Origin: JASJBU01 sp963797085
GTDB taxonomy: Bacteria > Pseudomonadota > Gammaproteobacteria > Chromatiales > Chromatiaceae
DNA length: 64,000 nucleotides
NCBI GenBank assembly: GCA_963797085.1
Contig: CAWCOA010000009.1
Coordinates: 62,001 to 126,000, forward strand
Direction: 5' to 3'
Of the stretch, positions 1-8,376 are shown piece by piece; within the stretch, counting starts at the first letter, position 1; each line of letters starts with the position of its first letter. The position numbers and the translations under genes are program-made. Under the pieces are notes generated by a model. The model worked only from the letters and a program-made list of their open reading frames with translations, was not told where the DNA came from and made no database searches.

Positions 1-23
1 TGTAGCCGATAATGGGCCTGAAT

Positions 24-45
24 GGGGCAGCAGAGCCGCTGCCCC
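24..45 (-). terminator. Possible hairpin after phaB
   Basis: An 8-bp GC-rich inverted repeat (GGGGCAGC/GCTGCCCC, 6-nt loop) lies just downstream of the phaB stop on the minus strand. There is no clear T-tract, so a factor-independent terminator is only a weak call. Confidence 0.35.
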
Positions 46-59
46 TGGTCGCACAGTGC

Positions 60-809
60 TCAGTACATATGCTGGCCACCGTTGATGGACAAATTGGACC
101 CGGTGACATAACCTGCTTCGTCCCCTACCAGATAGGCAACGGCACCGGCGACTTCATCTGGACTACCGAGCCGGCCGACCGGGATCTGAGCGACGATCAG
201 GTCACGGATACCCTCCTTCATTGCCATCACCATATCGGTGCCGATATATCCGGGTGACACTGTGTTGACGGTAATCCCCTTTCTTGCCACTTCCTGTGCC
301 AGCGCCTTGGTGAAACCATGCACACCGGCTTTGGCTGCTGAGTAGTTGGTCTGTCCAATCTGGCCTTTCTGGCCATTGATGGAGGAGATATTGACGATTC
401 GGCCGAAGCCCTTTTCGATCATTCCGGGTAGAACCGGCTGGGTGACATTGAACAGGCTGTTCAGATCCACCCGGATCACCTCTTGCCATTGTTCGAATGT
501 CATCTTACGCAGCGTGGAATCACGGGTGACCCCCGCATTGTTGACCAGGATATCGATCGCGCCATGCTCCTCCTGAATGGTTGCAAGATTCTCGACACAC
601 TGCTGGTTTTCACCAACATCGAAAACATACAGCTCTACCTTGTGACCTTCTTCCATGAGAGCCTGCTGCCACAACCTGCCCTTCTCTTCATTCCGGCAAT
701 TGGTCACCACTTTGTAGCCATCTTGCAGCAGGCGCCTGCAAATAGCTGAGCCTATTCCACGTGGTCCTCCAGTGACCATAGCCAATCTGCCATTCTTATT
801 GTCTGACAT
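60..809 (-). CDS. phaB: Acetoacetyl-CoA reductase PhaB (SDR family)
   Basis: Reduces acetoacetyl-CoA to (R)-3-hydroxybutyryl-CoA, the monomer for PHB synthesis in the cytoplasm. The 249-residue protein shows the SDR cofactor motif TGGPRGIG near residue 13, the NNAG motif, and the Ser-Tyr-Lys catalytic set in SSINGQ...NYSAAKAG; it ends in SINGGQHMY as usual for PhaB. The start at 809 is preferred over the longer upstream frame (908) because AGGAGG sits just before it and the N-terminus then matches the family (MSDNKNGRLAMVTGG). It follows phaA on the same strand with about 95 nt between them, and faces away from phaE-phaC. Together these genes make a complete acetyl-CoA to PHB route. Confidence 0.95.
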   Translation of the reverse strand: MSDNKNGRLAMVTGGPRGIGSAICRRLLQDGYKVVTNCRNEEKGRLWQQALMEEGHKVELYVFDVGENQQCVENLATIQEEHGAIDILVNNAGVTRDSTLRKMTFEQWQEVIRVDLNSLFNVTQPVLPGMIEKGFGRIVNISSINGQKGQIGQTNYSAAKAGVHGFTKALAQEVARKGITVNTVSPGYIGTDMVMAMKEGIRDLIVAQIPVGRLGSPDEVAGAVAYLVGDEAGYVTGSNLSINGGQHMY

Positions 810-857
810 GGATTTTCCTCCTTTGGATTTGTCGTATTTTTCTGTTGTGTATGAGTA

Positions 858-899
858 AGGCTGTGCAGAATTGATCCTCATGTAGATCCTGCACAGCCT
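858..899 (-). promoter_or_regulatory. Intergenic stem-loop between phaA and phaB
   Basis: AGGCTGTGCAG at 858-868 pairs perfectly with CTGCACAGCCT at 889-899, an 11-bp stem with a 20-nt loop in the short phaA-phaB gap. It lacks a T-tract. A processing or attenuation role between the two cistrons is inference. Confidence 0.45.
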
Positions 900-904
900 G
901 GTTA

Positions 905-2089
905 TCAAGGCCTCTCAACCGCCAGCGCGACACCTTGGCCGCCACCGATACACAGGGTGGCCAAGCCTTTCTTTGCGTCACGCCGTTTCATCTCGTGCAG
1001 CAAGGAAACGAGAATACGCGCACCGGATGCACCGATGGGATGGCCGATGGCGATAGCACCGCCATTGACGTTTATCTTCTCCGCATCCCAACCCATGTCG
1101 TGGTTCACCGACATCGCCTGGGCCGCGAAGGCCTCATTGGCTTCGACCAGATCGAGATCCTCGACACTCCAACCCGCCTTTTCCAGGCATTTTGTGGATG
1201 CCGGTATCGGTCCGGTACCCATGATTGCCGGATCCACGCCGGCACTGGCAAAGGCCTTGATGCGGGCCAGGGGCTCCAGGCCCAGTTCTTTTGCCTTGCT
1301 TTGAGTGGTCACGATTACTGCCGCTGCACCGTCATTGATGCCTGAGGCATTGCCGGCGGTCACTGTTCCCTCCCGATCGAAGGCGGGACGCAGTTTGCCC
1401 AACTTCTCCGCAGTGGTGCCATGGCGGGGAAACTCATCCTGATCGAAGATAACCGGATCGCCTCTGCGCTGAGGGATCTCGACCGGGATGATCTCCTCGA
1501 CAAAACGATTGGCTTTTTGCGCAGCTTCCGCCTTCTGCTGCGATGCCGCTGCAAAGGCATCCTGCGACTCACGGCTGAACTTAAAATCGCGGGCGATATT
1601 TTCCGCTGTCACACCCATGTGGTAATTGTTGAATGCATCCCATAGGCCATCGACAATCATAGAGTCGATCATCTTCCAATCGCCCATCTTGTTCCCGTCA
1701 CGGGACTTTGGCAACAGGTGGGGGGATATACTCATATTTTCCTGCCCACCGGCGATAACCACTTCGGCATCGCCACAGGCGATCGCCTGCATTGCAAGAT
1801 GCACGGCTTTCAAGCCGCTACCGCACACCTTGTTGATGGTCATGGCGGGAACGCTGTAGGGTATCCCGGCACTAACCGATGCCTGGCGAGCCGGATTCTG
1901 ACCGGTGCCGGCGGTCAACACCTGACCGAGGATCACCTCATCAATCTGTTCCGGCGCAATACCACTGCGCTGCAACAAACCAGACAGGACATGCGATCCG
2001 AGTTGGGATGCGGCGATCCCGGATATACTTCCTCCAAAATTGCCGACTGCGGTTCGACCGGCGGCGACAATGACGATGTCTTCATTCAT
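905..2089 (-). CDS. phaA: Acetyl-CoA C-acetyltransferase PhaA (thiolase)
   Basis: Condenses two acetyl-CoA into acetoacetyl-CoA, the first step of PHB synthesis. The 394-residue length is standard for biosynthetic thiolases. The acyl-accepting Cys is in VCGSGLKAVHLA (about residue 90), the catalytic His in GGAIAIGHPIGASGARI, and the C-terminal Cys in LCIGGGQGVAL. It is the first gene of the phaA-phaB pair and is divergent from phaE, with about 250 nt of shared upstream DNA. Confidence 0.95.
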   Translation of the reverse strand: MNEDIVIVAAGRTAVGNFGGSISGIAASQLGSHVLSGLLQRSGIAPEQIDEVILGQVLTAGTGQNPARQASVSAGIPYSVPAMTINKVCGSGLKAVHLAMQAIACGDAEVVIAGGQENMSISPHLLPKSRDGNKMGDWKMIDSMIVDGLWDAFNNYHMGVTAENIARDFKFSRESQDAFAAASQQKAEAAQKANRFVEEIIPVEIPQRRGDPVIFDQDEFPRHGTTAEKLGKLRPAFDREGTVTAGNASGINDGAAAVIVTTQSKAKELGLEPLARIKAFASAGVDPAIMGTGPIPASTKCLEKAGWSVEDLDLVEANEAFAAQAMSVNHDMGWDAEKINVNGGAIAIGHPIGASGARILVSLLHEMKRRDAKKGLATLCIGGGQGVALAVERP

Positions 2090-2355
2090 AGTTATGTCTC
2101 ACAAGCTTAAGAAATGATGGCGAGAGCAAACAGCATACTCCATAGGCAAGCATACTGTGGTGGGTTGCCAGGTAGCAAATCCCCTGGCCGGAATCGCCTG
2201 GGAGCAGAAAAGAAACCCCGACTTCGCCGGGTTTCATTGGCTGACATAACTGTTTGAAACCTCGACACTAGTGCGAACTCATAAAAAATGTTGCAGCGCA
2301 CAATTTTCGATGCTAAGGTTTTTAAACTAATCGCCAAATAATGACGGAAAAGACC

Positions 2356-3426
2356 ATGAGTGAAAAAGGTGTTTGGAACCAGGACTGGATCGAGATCCAA
2401 AAAAACTATTGGGAAAACCTGACGGAAATGGGTCGTAAGACCATGGGGCTTCAGGCGCCCGTGAAGAGCCCCTGGGAAAGTGCCATGGACCATTGGTGGC
2501 AGACCCTGTCACCGGGCGCGCCCGACCCGGCCAAAGAGTTCATGGAAAAGATAATGGGCCAGGGTAAGACCTTTTTCCGCATGGCGGATCAGTTCGCCAA
2601 CAGCCTGCGAGGAACCGCTCCAACAGCGGATTGGTCGGAAGCGCTGAACAAAGTCTTCAGTGACATGCAAACGGCCTTCAGCGGTGATGCCCAGGGGCTC
2701 GGTACCGACTCGCTGCATAAGATGATGGCCTTCTGGGAAATGCCGCTGGACAACTGGCAGCGTATGACTTCCTCCCTGTCACTGATGCCGGGGGATATGT
2801 TGCGCAACATGCCTCATGGAATGGATTTTGACCGTTTTCTATCTGCGCCCGGATTGGGTTACACCCGTGAAGAGCAGTCTCAGCAAAAGGAAATACTGCG
2901 CTTGATGATGGAATATCAGCGTGAATTCCAGGCCTACATGCAGTTCTTTTCCAATCTGGGATCACTCGCTGTGGAACGCATGCAGCAGAAAACCACCAAA
3001 CTGGGTGATGAAGGCAAGTCTATCGATTCGGCGCGCGCCTTGTATGATTTATGGATCGTCTCCTGCGAGGAGGTATATGGCGAACAGGTCATGACACCGC
3101 AATACGCAGAGATACATGGTCGCCTGGTGAACACACTCATGGCATTCAAGAAGCAAATGAGCCAGATGGTGGACGAGAACCTCGGGGCGATGAACATGCC
3201 GACCCGCAGCGAAATCATCACTCTGCAGGACCGTCTGCAAGAGACCCGGCGCGACAACAAGCAGCTGCGCAAAGATCTGGAAAACCTCCAGGACAAGGTG
3301 GAAAACCTGGCCGCCAAGGCAGCAGCATCGGCTGTCTCCGAACGGAAGACGGCACCACGGAAGAAAGCGACGGTGAAAAAGAAGGCTGCTGCAAGCCGTT
3401 CTGCCACCAGTAATACCAAGGCCTGA
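2356..3426 (+). CDS. phaE: Class III PHA synthase subunit PhaE
   Basis: Non-catalytic partner of PhaC in class III (PhaE-PhaC) PHA synthases, as in purple sulfur bacteria. The protein (~356 residues) has the W-rich amphipathic N-terminus (WNQDWIEIQKNYWENL), a helical middle and a C-terminal coiled coil (about residues 285-325) with heptad-like TLQDRLQETRRDNKQLRKDL. It ends in a Lys/Ala/Thr-rich tail (KTAPRKKATVKKKAAASR), a histone-H1-like or phasin-like extension not needed for the synthase fold. ATG 2356 is chosen because GGAAAAG precedes it; ATG 2341 in the same frame (adding MTEKT) is the alternative and lacks an obvious SD. phaC follows 84 nt downstream. Confidence 0.9.
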   Translation: MSEKGVWNQDWIEIQKNYWENLTEMGRKTMGLQAPVKSPWESAMDHWWQTLSPGAPDPAKEFMEKIMGQGKTFFRMADQFANSLRGTAPTADWSEALNKVFSDMQTAFSGDAQGLGTDSLHKMMAFWEMPLDNWQRMTSSLSLMPGDMLRNMPHGMDFDRFLSAPGLGYTREEQSQQKEILRLMMEYQREFQAYMQFFSNLGSLAVERMQQKTTKLGDEGKSIDSARALYDLWIVSCEEVYGEQVMTPQYAEIHGRLVNTLMAFKKQMSQMVDENLGAMNMPTRSEIITLQDRLQETRRDNKQLRKDLENLQDKVENLAAKAAASAVSERKTAPRKKATVKKKAAASRSATSNTKA

Positions 3427-3510
3427 CTCAAGAATCGCAGCTGATCAATCAGGCTACAAATGCTGCCGAGCCGTTGGGCCGGTAGCGTTACAATTTTCAG
3501 GAGGACAAAC

Positions 3511-4578
3511 GTGAATCCAATCGATATCCGGCCGGATAAACTTGCTCAGGAGATGTTTGACTATGGCCAAAAGCTTGGCCAGGGAATAGAAAACCTGCTG
3601 AACGCCGACAAGATCGATACCGGCGTTACACCCAGAGTTGAGGTTTACCGTGAGGACAAACTGACACTCTACCGCTATCAGTCATCAGGTCAGGTGATTC
3701 AGAATCCGACACCGCTGCTGATTGTCTATGCCCTGGTTAACCGTCCCTACATGGCCGATCTACAGGAAAACCGATCGACCATCCGAAATCTGCTGGAGTC
3801 CGGACAGGACGTCTACCTGATCGACTGGGGTTACCCCGATGGCGCAGACCGAAGCCTCACGCTTGACGATTATATCAACGGCTATATTGACCGCTGTGTG
3901 GACGTGATACGCAAACGCCACAAACTCGACAAGATCAATCTGCTGGGTATCTGTCAGGGTGGAACCTTCAGCCTCTGCTATAGCGCCATCCATCCCGCCA
4001 AGGTGAAAAACCTGATCACCATGGTCACCCCGGTGGACTTCAAAACCCCGGATAACATGTTGAGCAACTGGGTTCAGCATATGGATGTCGATCTGTTGGT
4101 GGATACGCTGGGCAACGTGCCTGGTGAACTGCTGAACTGGACCTTCCTTTCACTTAAGCCATTCAGCCTCACCGGCCAGAAATACGTCAACATGGTCGAT
4201 GTCCTGAAGGATGCGGATAAAGTGAAAAACTTCCTGCGCATGGAGAAATGGATCTTTGACAGCCCGGACCAGGCCGGTGAGACTTTCCGGCAATTTATCA
4301 AGGATTTTTATCAGCAAAATGGACTGATCAACGGCACGATCAAGATCGGTGACCGCAGTGTCGATCTCAAGAGCATCGAGATCCCGGTGTTGAATATCTT
4401 TGCTGAACAGGATCACCTGGTGCCACCGGATGCCTCTAAGGCCTTGAGAAATCTTGTTGGAACCAAAGACTATACCGAATTGTCATTTCCCGGCGGCCAT
4501 ATCGGCATCTATGTCAGCGGTAAGGCACAGGCCCAGGTTCCGCCTGCAATTGGCGCCTGGCTCGATGAGCGAAGCTGA
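3511..4578 (+). CDS. phaC: Class III poly(3-hydroxyalkanoate) synthase PhaC
   Basis: Polymerises hydroxyacyl-CoA into PHA at the granule surface. Length with the GTG start is 355 residues, typical of class III PhaC. The lipase-like box is GICQGG, with the nucleophilic Cys near residue 148; the Asp is in NIFAEQDHLVPP and the His in SFPGGHIGIYVSGKAQ. The GTG at 3511 is preceded by AGGAGG and gives the family-like N-terminus MNPIDIRPDKLAQ; the upstream in-frame ATG (3460) has no such site. It forms an operon with phaE. Confidence 0.95.
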   Translation: MNPIDIRPDKLAQEMFDYGQKLGQGIENLLNADKIDTGVTPRVEVYREDKLTLYRYQSSGQVIQNPTPLLIVYALVNRPYMADLQENRSTIRNLLESGQDVYLIDWGYPDGADRSLTLDDYINGYIDRCVDVIRKRHKLDKINLLGICQGGTFSLCYSAIHPAKVKNLITMVTPVDFKTPDNMLSNWVQHMDVDLLVDTLGNVPGELLNWTFLSLKPFSLTGQKYVNMVDVLKDADKVKNFLRMEKWIFDSPDQAGETFRQFIKDFYQQNGLINGTIKIGDRSVDLKSIEIPVLNIFAEQDHLVPPDASKALRNLVGTKDYTELSFPGGHIGIYVSGKAQAQVPPAIGAWLDERS

Positions 4579-4881
4579 TCCCGCAGCGGCTCATTAGATT
4601 GCTTTTTTTCTCCGCAAGCCATCTGCTGTTTAGATGACTTGCGGAGTGCGGCTGTTCCCACCGAACACAAAGTAACTTACAGATAGCCACGATCTGACTG
4701 TTATTGTCTCTCTTGCACACTGCCAAAATGTGTACTGACCGACCATCCGGCTCGTTCGCAGAACGCACAGCAGTCGTCTTCAAGCTGCGCATCTGTAGCC
4801 CCAATTCATGAGCTGACCAGGGATATCCCCAGGAATAGTTATACTTGCGGTTGTCCCAAACCATGGCATAGACTGCAATGC
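4579..4881. other. Intergenic region with long stem-loop
   Basis: No convincing gene. A T-run is followed by a stem-loop at 4610-4646: CTCCGCAAG pairs with CTTGCGGAG, with an inner CATCT/AGATG extension. The T-run is on the wrong side for a plus-strand terminator. The 116-residue minus-strand frame crossing this region overlaps the end of phaC and matches nothing recognisable. Confidence 0.5.
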
Positions 4882-5313
4882 ATGACTGTTTTTCGCGGGC
4901 TCAAAAATTTCACCTCCATTGTCTCGGCTCTACTGCTGAGCCTGATGCTGTTGTGCGCCCAGGGTTCCAGTCTGCATGTCCATTATTCAGACTGTAACGA
5001 TGAATCATCCACGGACCCGGCAACCACCGAGGTCGGTCACGCCCATGGAGAGCATGCAAAGATCCATCTGGTAACGGATGATTCACATCATCATCATGCC
5101 AAGGCCGGCATGTCAGAGCTGGATATCAGCCCACAAGGCTTGCTGAAAAATCTTACCGGCGCAGATACCTTGCTGCTCGCCATCTTCTCCATCTTCATCC
5201 TGCTGCTGCCTAAAATCACTCCTCTGGCTGTACAAACAGATCGAGACAGCCGCATTGAAACCCGCCGCTATTACGCACTATCGCCGCCACTTCGAGCACC
5301 CCCACTCAGATAA
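4882..5313 (+). CDS. Small His-rich membrane or exported protein of the metal-efflux operon
   Basis: 143 residues, no recognised family. It has a hydrophobic N-terminal segment (IVSALLLSLMLLCAQG), a His/Asp-rich middle (HVHYSDCNDE, GHAHGEHAK, DDSHHHHAK) likely to bind metal in the periplasm, a second hydrophobic segment (LLLAIFSIFILLLPKI) and a short basic C-terminus. It lies directly upstream of the TolC-like gene and in the same direction, so a role in metal sensing or buffering for the efflux system is inferred from the His-rich composition and position. No strong SD is visible before the ATG. Confidence 0.65.
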   Translation: MTVFRGLKNFTSIVSALLLSLMLLCAQGSSLHVHYSDCNDESSTDPATTEVGHAHGEHAKIHLVTDDSHHHHAKAGMSELDISPQGLLKNLTGADTLLLAIFSIFILLLPKITPLAVQTDRDSRIETRRYYALSPPLRAPPLR

Positions 5314-5422
5314 CCCACTGCAAAACAATAACCGCTCAGGCCAGTGATAATCACTGATGCGCCTGTCCGTATCGGTCCCTGTTACGCGGTCGGTGATCGA
5401 CCTCGTTTTTCTAGAGTTCAAT

Positions 5423-6685
5423 ATGTGTTCATTGCAATTATTCCGCCGGCTTCAGCCGTGCCTGTCGTACATCAGCTTATCCGGCAAAGGCCTGGGTGTG
5501 CTGTTTCTGGTAATGCCGATACTGGGCATAACAGCGCCTTTGTCAGAGAAACAAAGCCTGGAATTCGGCCTGCATCGGACGGATTTTCAACAGTCGATGA
5601 GCAGCCGTCTGGAATCGGCCCGGGGTGATCTGACCCGGACTGAAACCTGGATCAATCCCGAGTTCGAGCTCTCCAGGGAGGAGTTGGGGGACGAAACCGA
5701 AACCGGGGTCTGGCTGCGTCAGCGTCTCGACCTTTCCGGCCGCCGCGGCTTACTGCGCAATGCTGCTCAAGCGGATCTCAATGCCGTTCAGGCGGAGGTC
5801 ATATCTTCTCACCAGGAACGTGCCGCGGTGATTCGTCAACAGTTCTTTCAGACACTCCACCAACAACAGATGCAAGAACTGTTTGACCACTGGGTGGATA
5901 AATTCAATAGCGTGGAGGCGGCTATGATCAAGCGCGAAGCCTCGGGTGATGTTTCCGGCTATGACCGTCGCCGCATCAGTCGGGAAAAGGTCTCACTGCT
6001 TGCTCAGCAGCGCGCCAGCAAGGCCAACCACCAGGCCGCCTGGACACAACTGCTGGGCATGCTGGCCTTGGATCAAAACCAGGGTTTTGACAGGGTTAAA
6101 GGTGAGCTGCCCCCGGATGAACTGCCAACCATCGCCGAAGTCATGGAAGCATTAGAGGATCTCCCCTCCCTGGTGCAACTGCAACATCAGACTGAGGCGA
6201 AACAGCTGGCATCCCGCGCCCTCGCCAAAGGTCATATCCCGGATCTGACCATCGGGCTGGGACAGAAACGACTGGAGGGAGGGGAAGTCAATGATAACGG
6301 CCTGATGCTGAGTGCCGCCATTAGCCTGCCTTTGTTCGACCGACAACAGGGAGAACATCAGCGCGCGTTGGCTGAACTTAGACAGATCGAAAGCGAATAC
6401 CAGTTGAGCAAGAGCCAGGTGCATGCTGAAGCACGCAGCCTGTGGCAACTGGCCACTCAATTGACCGCCAATGCCCACTTATTCCGCCAGCAGAGTCTGT
6501 CCGCATCCTATGAATTATTGAGCATCGCGGAAACCGCCTATCGCAACAATGAGCTGGGTGTGCTGGAGCTGATCGATGCCTATCGTAATGCCCTGGAGTC
6601 GGAGGTCAGCGCCCTGCAGCTGGCCCTGGATGCACGCCTGAAACAGATCGAACTGGACAAACTGATCGGGAGGGACTTGCCATGA
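5423..6685 (+). CDS. TolC/CzcC-family outer-membrane efflux protein
   Basis: Outer-membrane channel of a tripartite heavy-metal RND pump. About 420 residues with long amphipathic helical stretches typical of the OEP family (for example QAQADL/AEVISSHQERAAVIRQQFF and the C-terminal AETAYRNNELGVLELIDAYRNALE). The ATG at 5423 puts a hydrophobic export segment (GVLFLVMPILGITA) at residues ~27-41; the longer frame from 5357 would bury it too deeply. The 3' end overlaps the adaptor gene by 4 nt (ATGA), showing translational coupling. Confidence 0.8.
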   Translation: MCSLQLFRRLQPCLSYISLSGKGLGVLFLVMPILGITAPLSEKQSLEFGLHRTDFQQSMSSRLESARGDLTRTETWINPEFELSREELGDETETGVWLRQRLDLSGRRGLLRNAAQADLNAVQAEVISSHQERAAVIRQQFFQTLHQQQMQELFDHWVDKFNSVEAAMIKREASGDVSGYDRRRISREKVSLLAQQRASKANHQAAWTQLLGMLALDQNQGFDRVKGELPPDELPTIAEVMEALEDLPSLVQLQHQTEAKQLASRALAKGHIPDLTIGLGQKRLEGGEVNDNGLMLSAAISLPLFDRQQGEHQRALAELRQIESEYQLSKSQVHAEARSLWQLATQLTANAHLFRQQSLSASYELLSIAETAYRNNELGVLELIDAYRNALESEVSALQLALDARLKQIELDKLIGRDLP

Positions 6686-8355
6686 GAGTTTTCATCTTGG
6701 TCACGATTCTGCTGATTCTGACGGGTTGCGACCTGCTCGATCAAAAACACCCTCATGTCCATGACCATGAAACGAATCATGCCCCTGAGGAGCATCATGA
6801 TCATGCCTTGGATGAGCAGCATGCTCATGCTGATCACACCTCTGACGAGCACCATGAGCATGGGACTTCGGTTGAAGATCCTGATCATGCAGACCATGCC
6901 GATGAGGAGGAAGCCACCATCGTCCTGACCCATTTCAGTGAGGTTACCGAACTGTTCGTCGAGTTTCCCGCCCTGGTGGTCGGTGAGGAATCGCCCTTTC
7001 TCGCCCATCTCACACGCCTGGACAATTTCAAGCCACTGGAAACTGGCCTGGTGTCCGTCGCCCTGATCGGTGGCGGCGCCCCTGATGAGCTGTTCAGGGT
7101 CGATAGCCCGATCGTTTCGGGCATCTTCCGCCCCCTGGTGATACCGGAGCATGCCGTGAAGCGTCAGGTCATTGTCAATTTCGAGGGCGATGACCTGACC
7201 GCCAACCACGACCTGGGCCAGTTCCAGGTCCATACCTCACCAGCAGAGGCACGGGCCGCGTTGCCGGAGGAAGCGCAGCCGGAAGACCTCATCGTTTATC
7301 TCAAGGAGCAACAGTGGCAGGTGGAGTTCGCCACTGCCCCGGTACAGCAACTCGAGCTGCGCGCCAGTATTCAGGCAACCGGCACCCTGCGCCCAAGGAC
7401 CGAGGGAGAGGTTCATGTGAGCGCCGCCAGCGCCGGCCACCTGCGGAACGCTCAAGAATTCCCCTATCCCGGCATGCCGGTGGAAGCCGGTCAGGTACTG
7501 GCGGCGATCATTCCGCGCCTGGGGGAAGACAGCGACCTCTCCACCTTGCGCGCCGATCTGGACAAGGCGCGGGCCAACTTTGCCCTGGCGGAGCATGAAC
7601 GGGAGCGTCTGGAGAGACTGTGGAAGGAGAAGGTCATCGCCCTGCATCGCCTGCACGAAGCGGAAAGCGCCGTGCAGGTGGCCAAGGCCGAGCTGTCTGC
7701 CGCCACGCAGCGCTATGAACAAAGCTCCGGAGAAAGGCCGCTGGCCAGCAACGGCATACCCATTCTCGCCCCGATCAGCGGTGTGATCGCCCAGGTCCAT
7801 GTGGCGCCGGGGAAATATGTCGGCGAAGGAGAAGCCTTGTTCCATATCGTCAATCTGGACCGTCTTTGGCTGGAGGCGCGCATCACAGAGGCCGACATCG
7901 GCCGTCTGCAGACCCCGGATGGCGCCTGGTTCAGCGTGGAGGGTTTTGCGCAAACCTTCAGCACCTTGGAACTGAACGGGCGTAAGGTGGGATTGGGCGG
8001 GGCGATCGATCCACTGAGTCGCACCATTCCCTTGATCTTCGAATTCGACAATCCGGATCAACGACTGCGCACAGGCATGTTCGCCAGCGCCCGGGTATTT
8101 ACCGGGGAGGCCCGCTCCGGGCTGGCCGTACCCACCTCCGCAATCTTCGACGACGCCGGTCAGGAGGTGGTCTATGTCATGCTCGAGGGTGAATCCTTCC
8201 AGCGCCGGATCGTCCGCCTGGGTATCCGCGAGACCGACATGATCCAGGTGATCAGCGGTGTGCAACCGGGTGAGCGAGTGGTCAGCCGGGGCGCCTATCT
8301 GCTGCGCCTCGCCTCCACTTCCCCCGTCGAAGCGGGCCACGGCCATGCCCATTGA
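6682..8355 (+). CDS. RND efflux periplasmic adaptor (CusB/CzcB-like), His-rich lipoprotein
   Basis: Membrane-fusion protein joining the inner-membrane pump to the outer-membrane channel. 557 residues. A lipobox (LILTGC) ends the signal peptide, followed by a His/Asp/Glu-rich stretch up to about residue 75 (many HDH, EHHDHA and HADH units) likely to bind metal ions. Next come a beta domain, the split lipoyl/barrel region (PGMPVEAGQVLA ... ILAPISGVIAQVHVAPGKYVGEGEALF), a helical hairpin (DLDKARANFALAEHERERLERLW) and the C-terminal membrane-proximal domain. The end is again His-rich (EAGHGHAH). The permease gene follows 21 nt downstream. Confidence 0.88.
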   Translation: MRVFILVTILLILTGCDLLDQKHPHVHDHETNHAPEEHHDHALDEQHAHADHTSDEHHEHGTSVEDPDHADHADEEEATIVLTHFSEVTELFVEFPALVVGEESPFLAHLTRLDNFKPLETGLVSVALIGGGAPDELFRVDSPIVSGIFRPLVIPEHAVKRQVIVNFEGDDLTANHDLGQFQVHTSPAEARAALPEEAQPEDLIVYLKEQQWQVEFATAPVQQLELRASIQATGTLRPRTEGEVHVSAASAGHLRNAQEFPYPGMPVEAGQVLAAIIPRLGEDSDLSTLRADLDKARANFALAEHERERLERLWKEKVIALHRLHEAESAVQVAKAELSAATQRYEQSSGERPLASNGIPILAPISGVIAQVHVAPGKYVGEGEALFHIVNLDRLWLEARITEADIGRLQTPDGAWFSVEGFAQTFSTLELNGRKVGLGGAIDPLSRTIPLIFEFDNPDQRLRTGMFASARVFTGEARSGLAVPTSAIFDDAGQEVVYVMLEGESFQRRIVRLGIRETDMIQVISGVQPGERVVSRGAYLLRLASTSPVEAGHGHAH

Positions 8356-8376
8356 CCTGACCAGGGAGCAGTCACA

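Noticed and set aside
4514..4864. 116-codon minus-strand ORF after phaC
   Set aside because: Overlaps the end of phaC antisense, contains the stem-loop region, no family-like sequence or SD.
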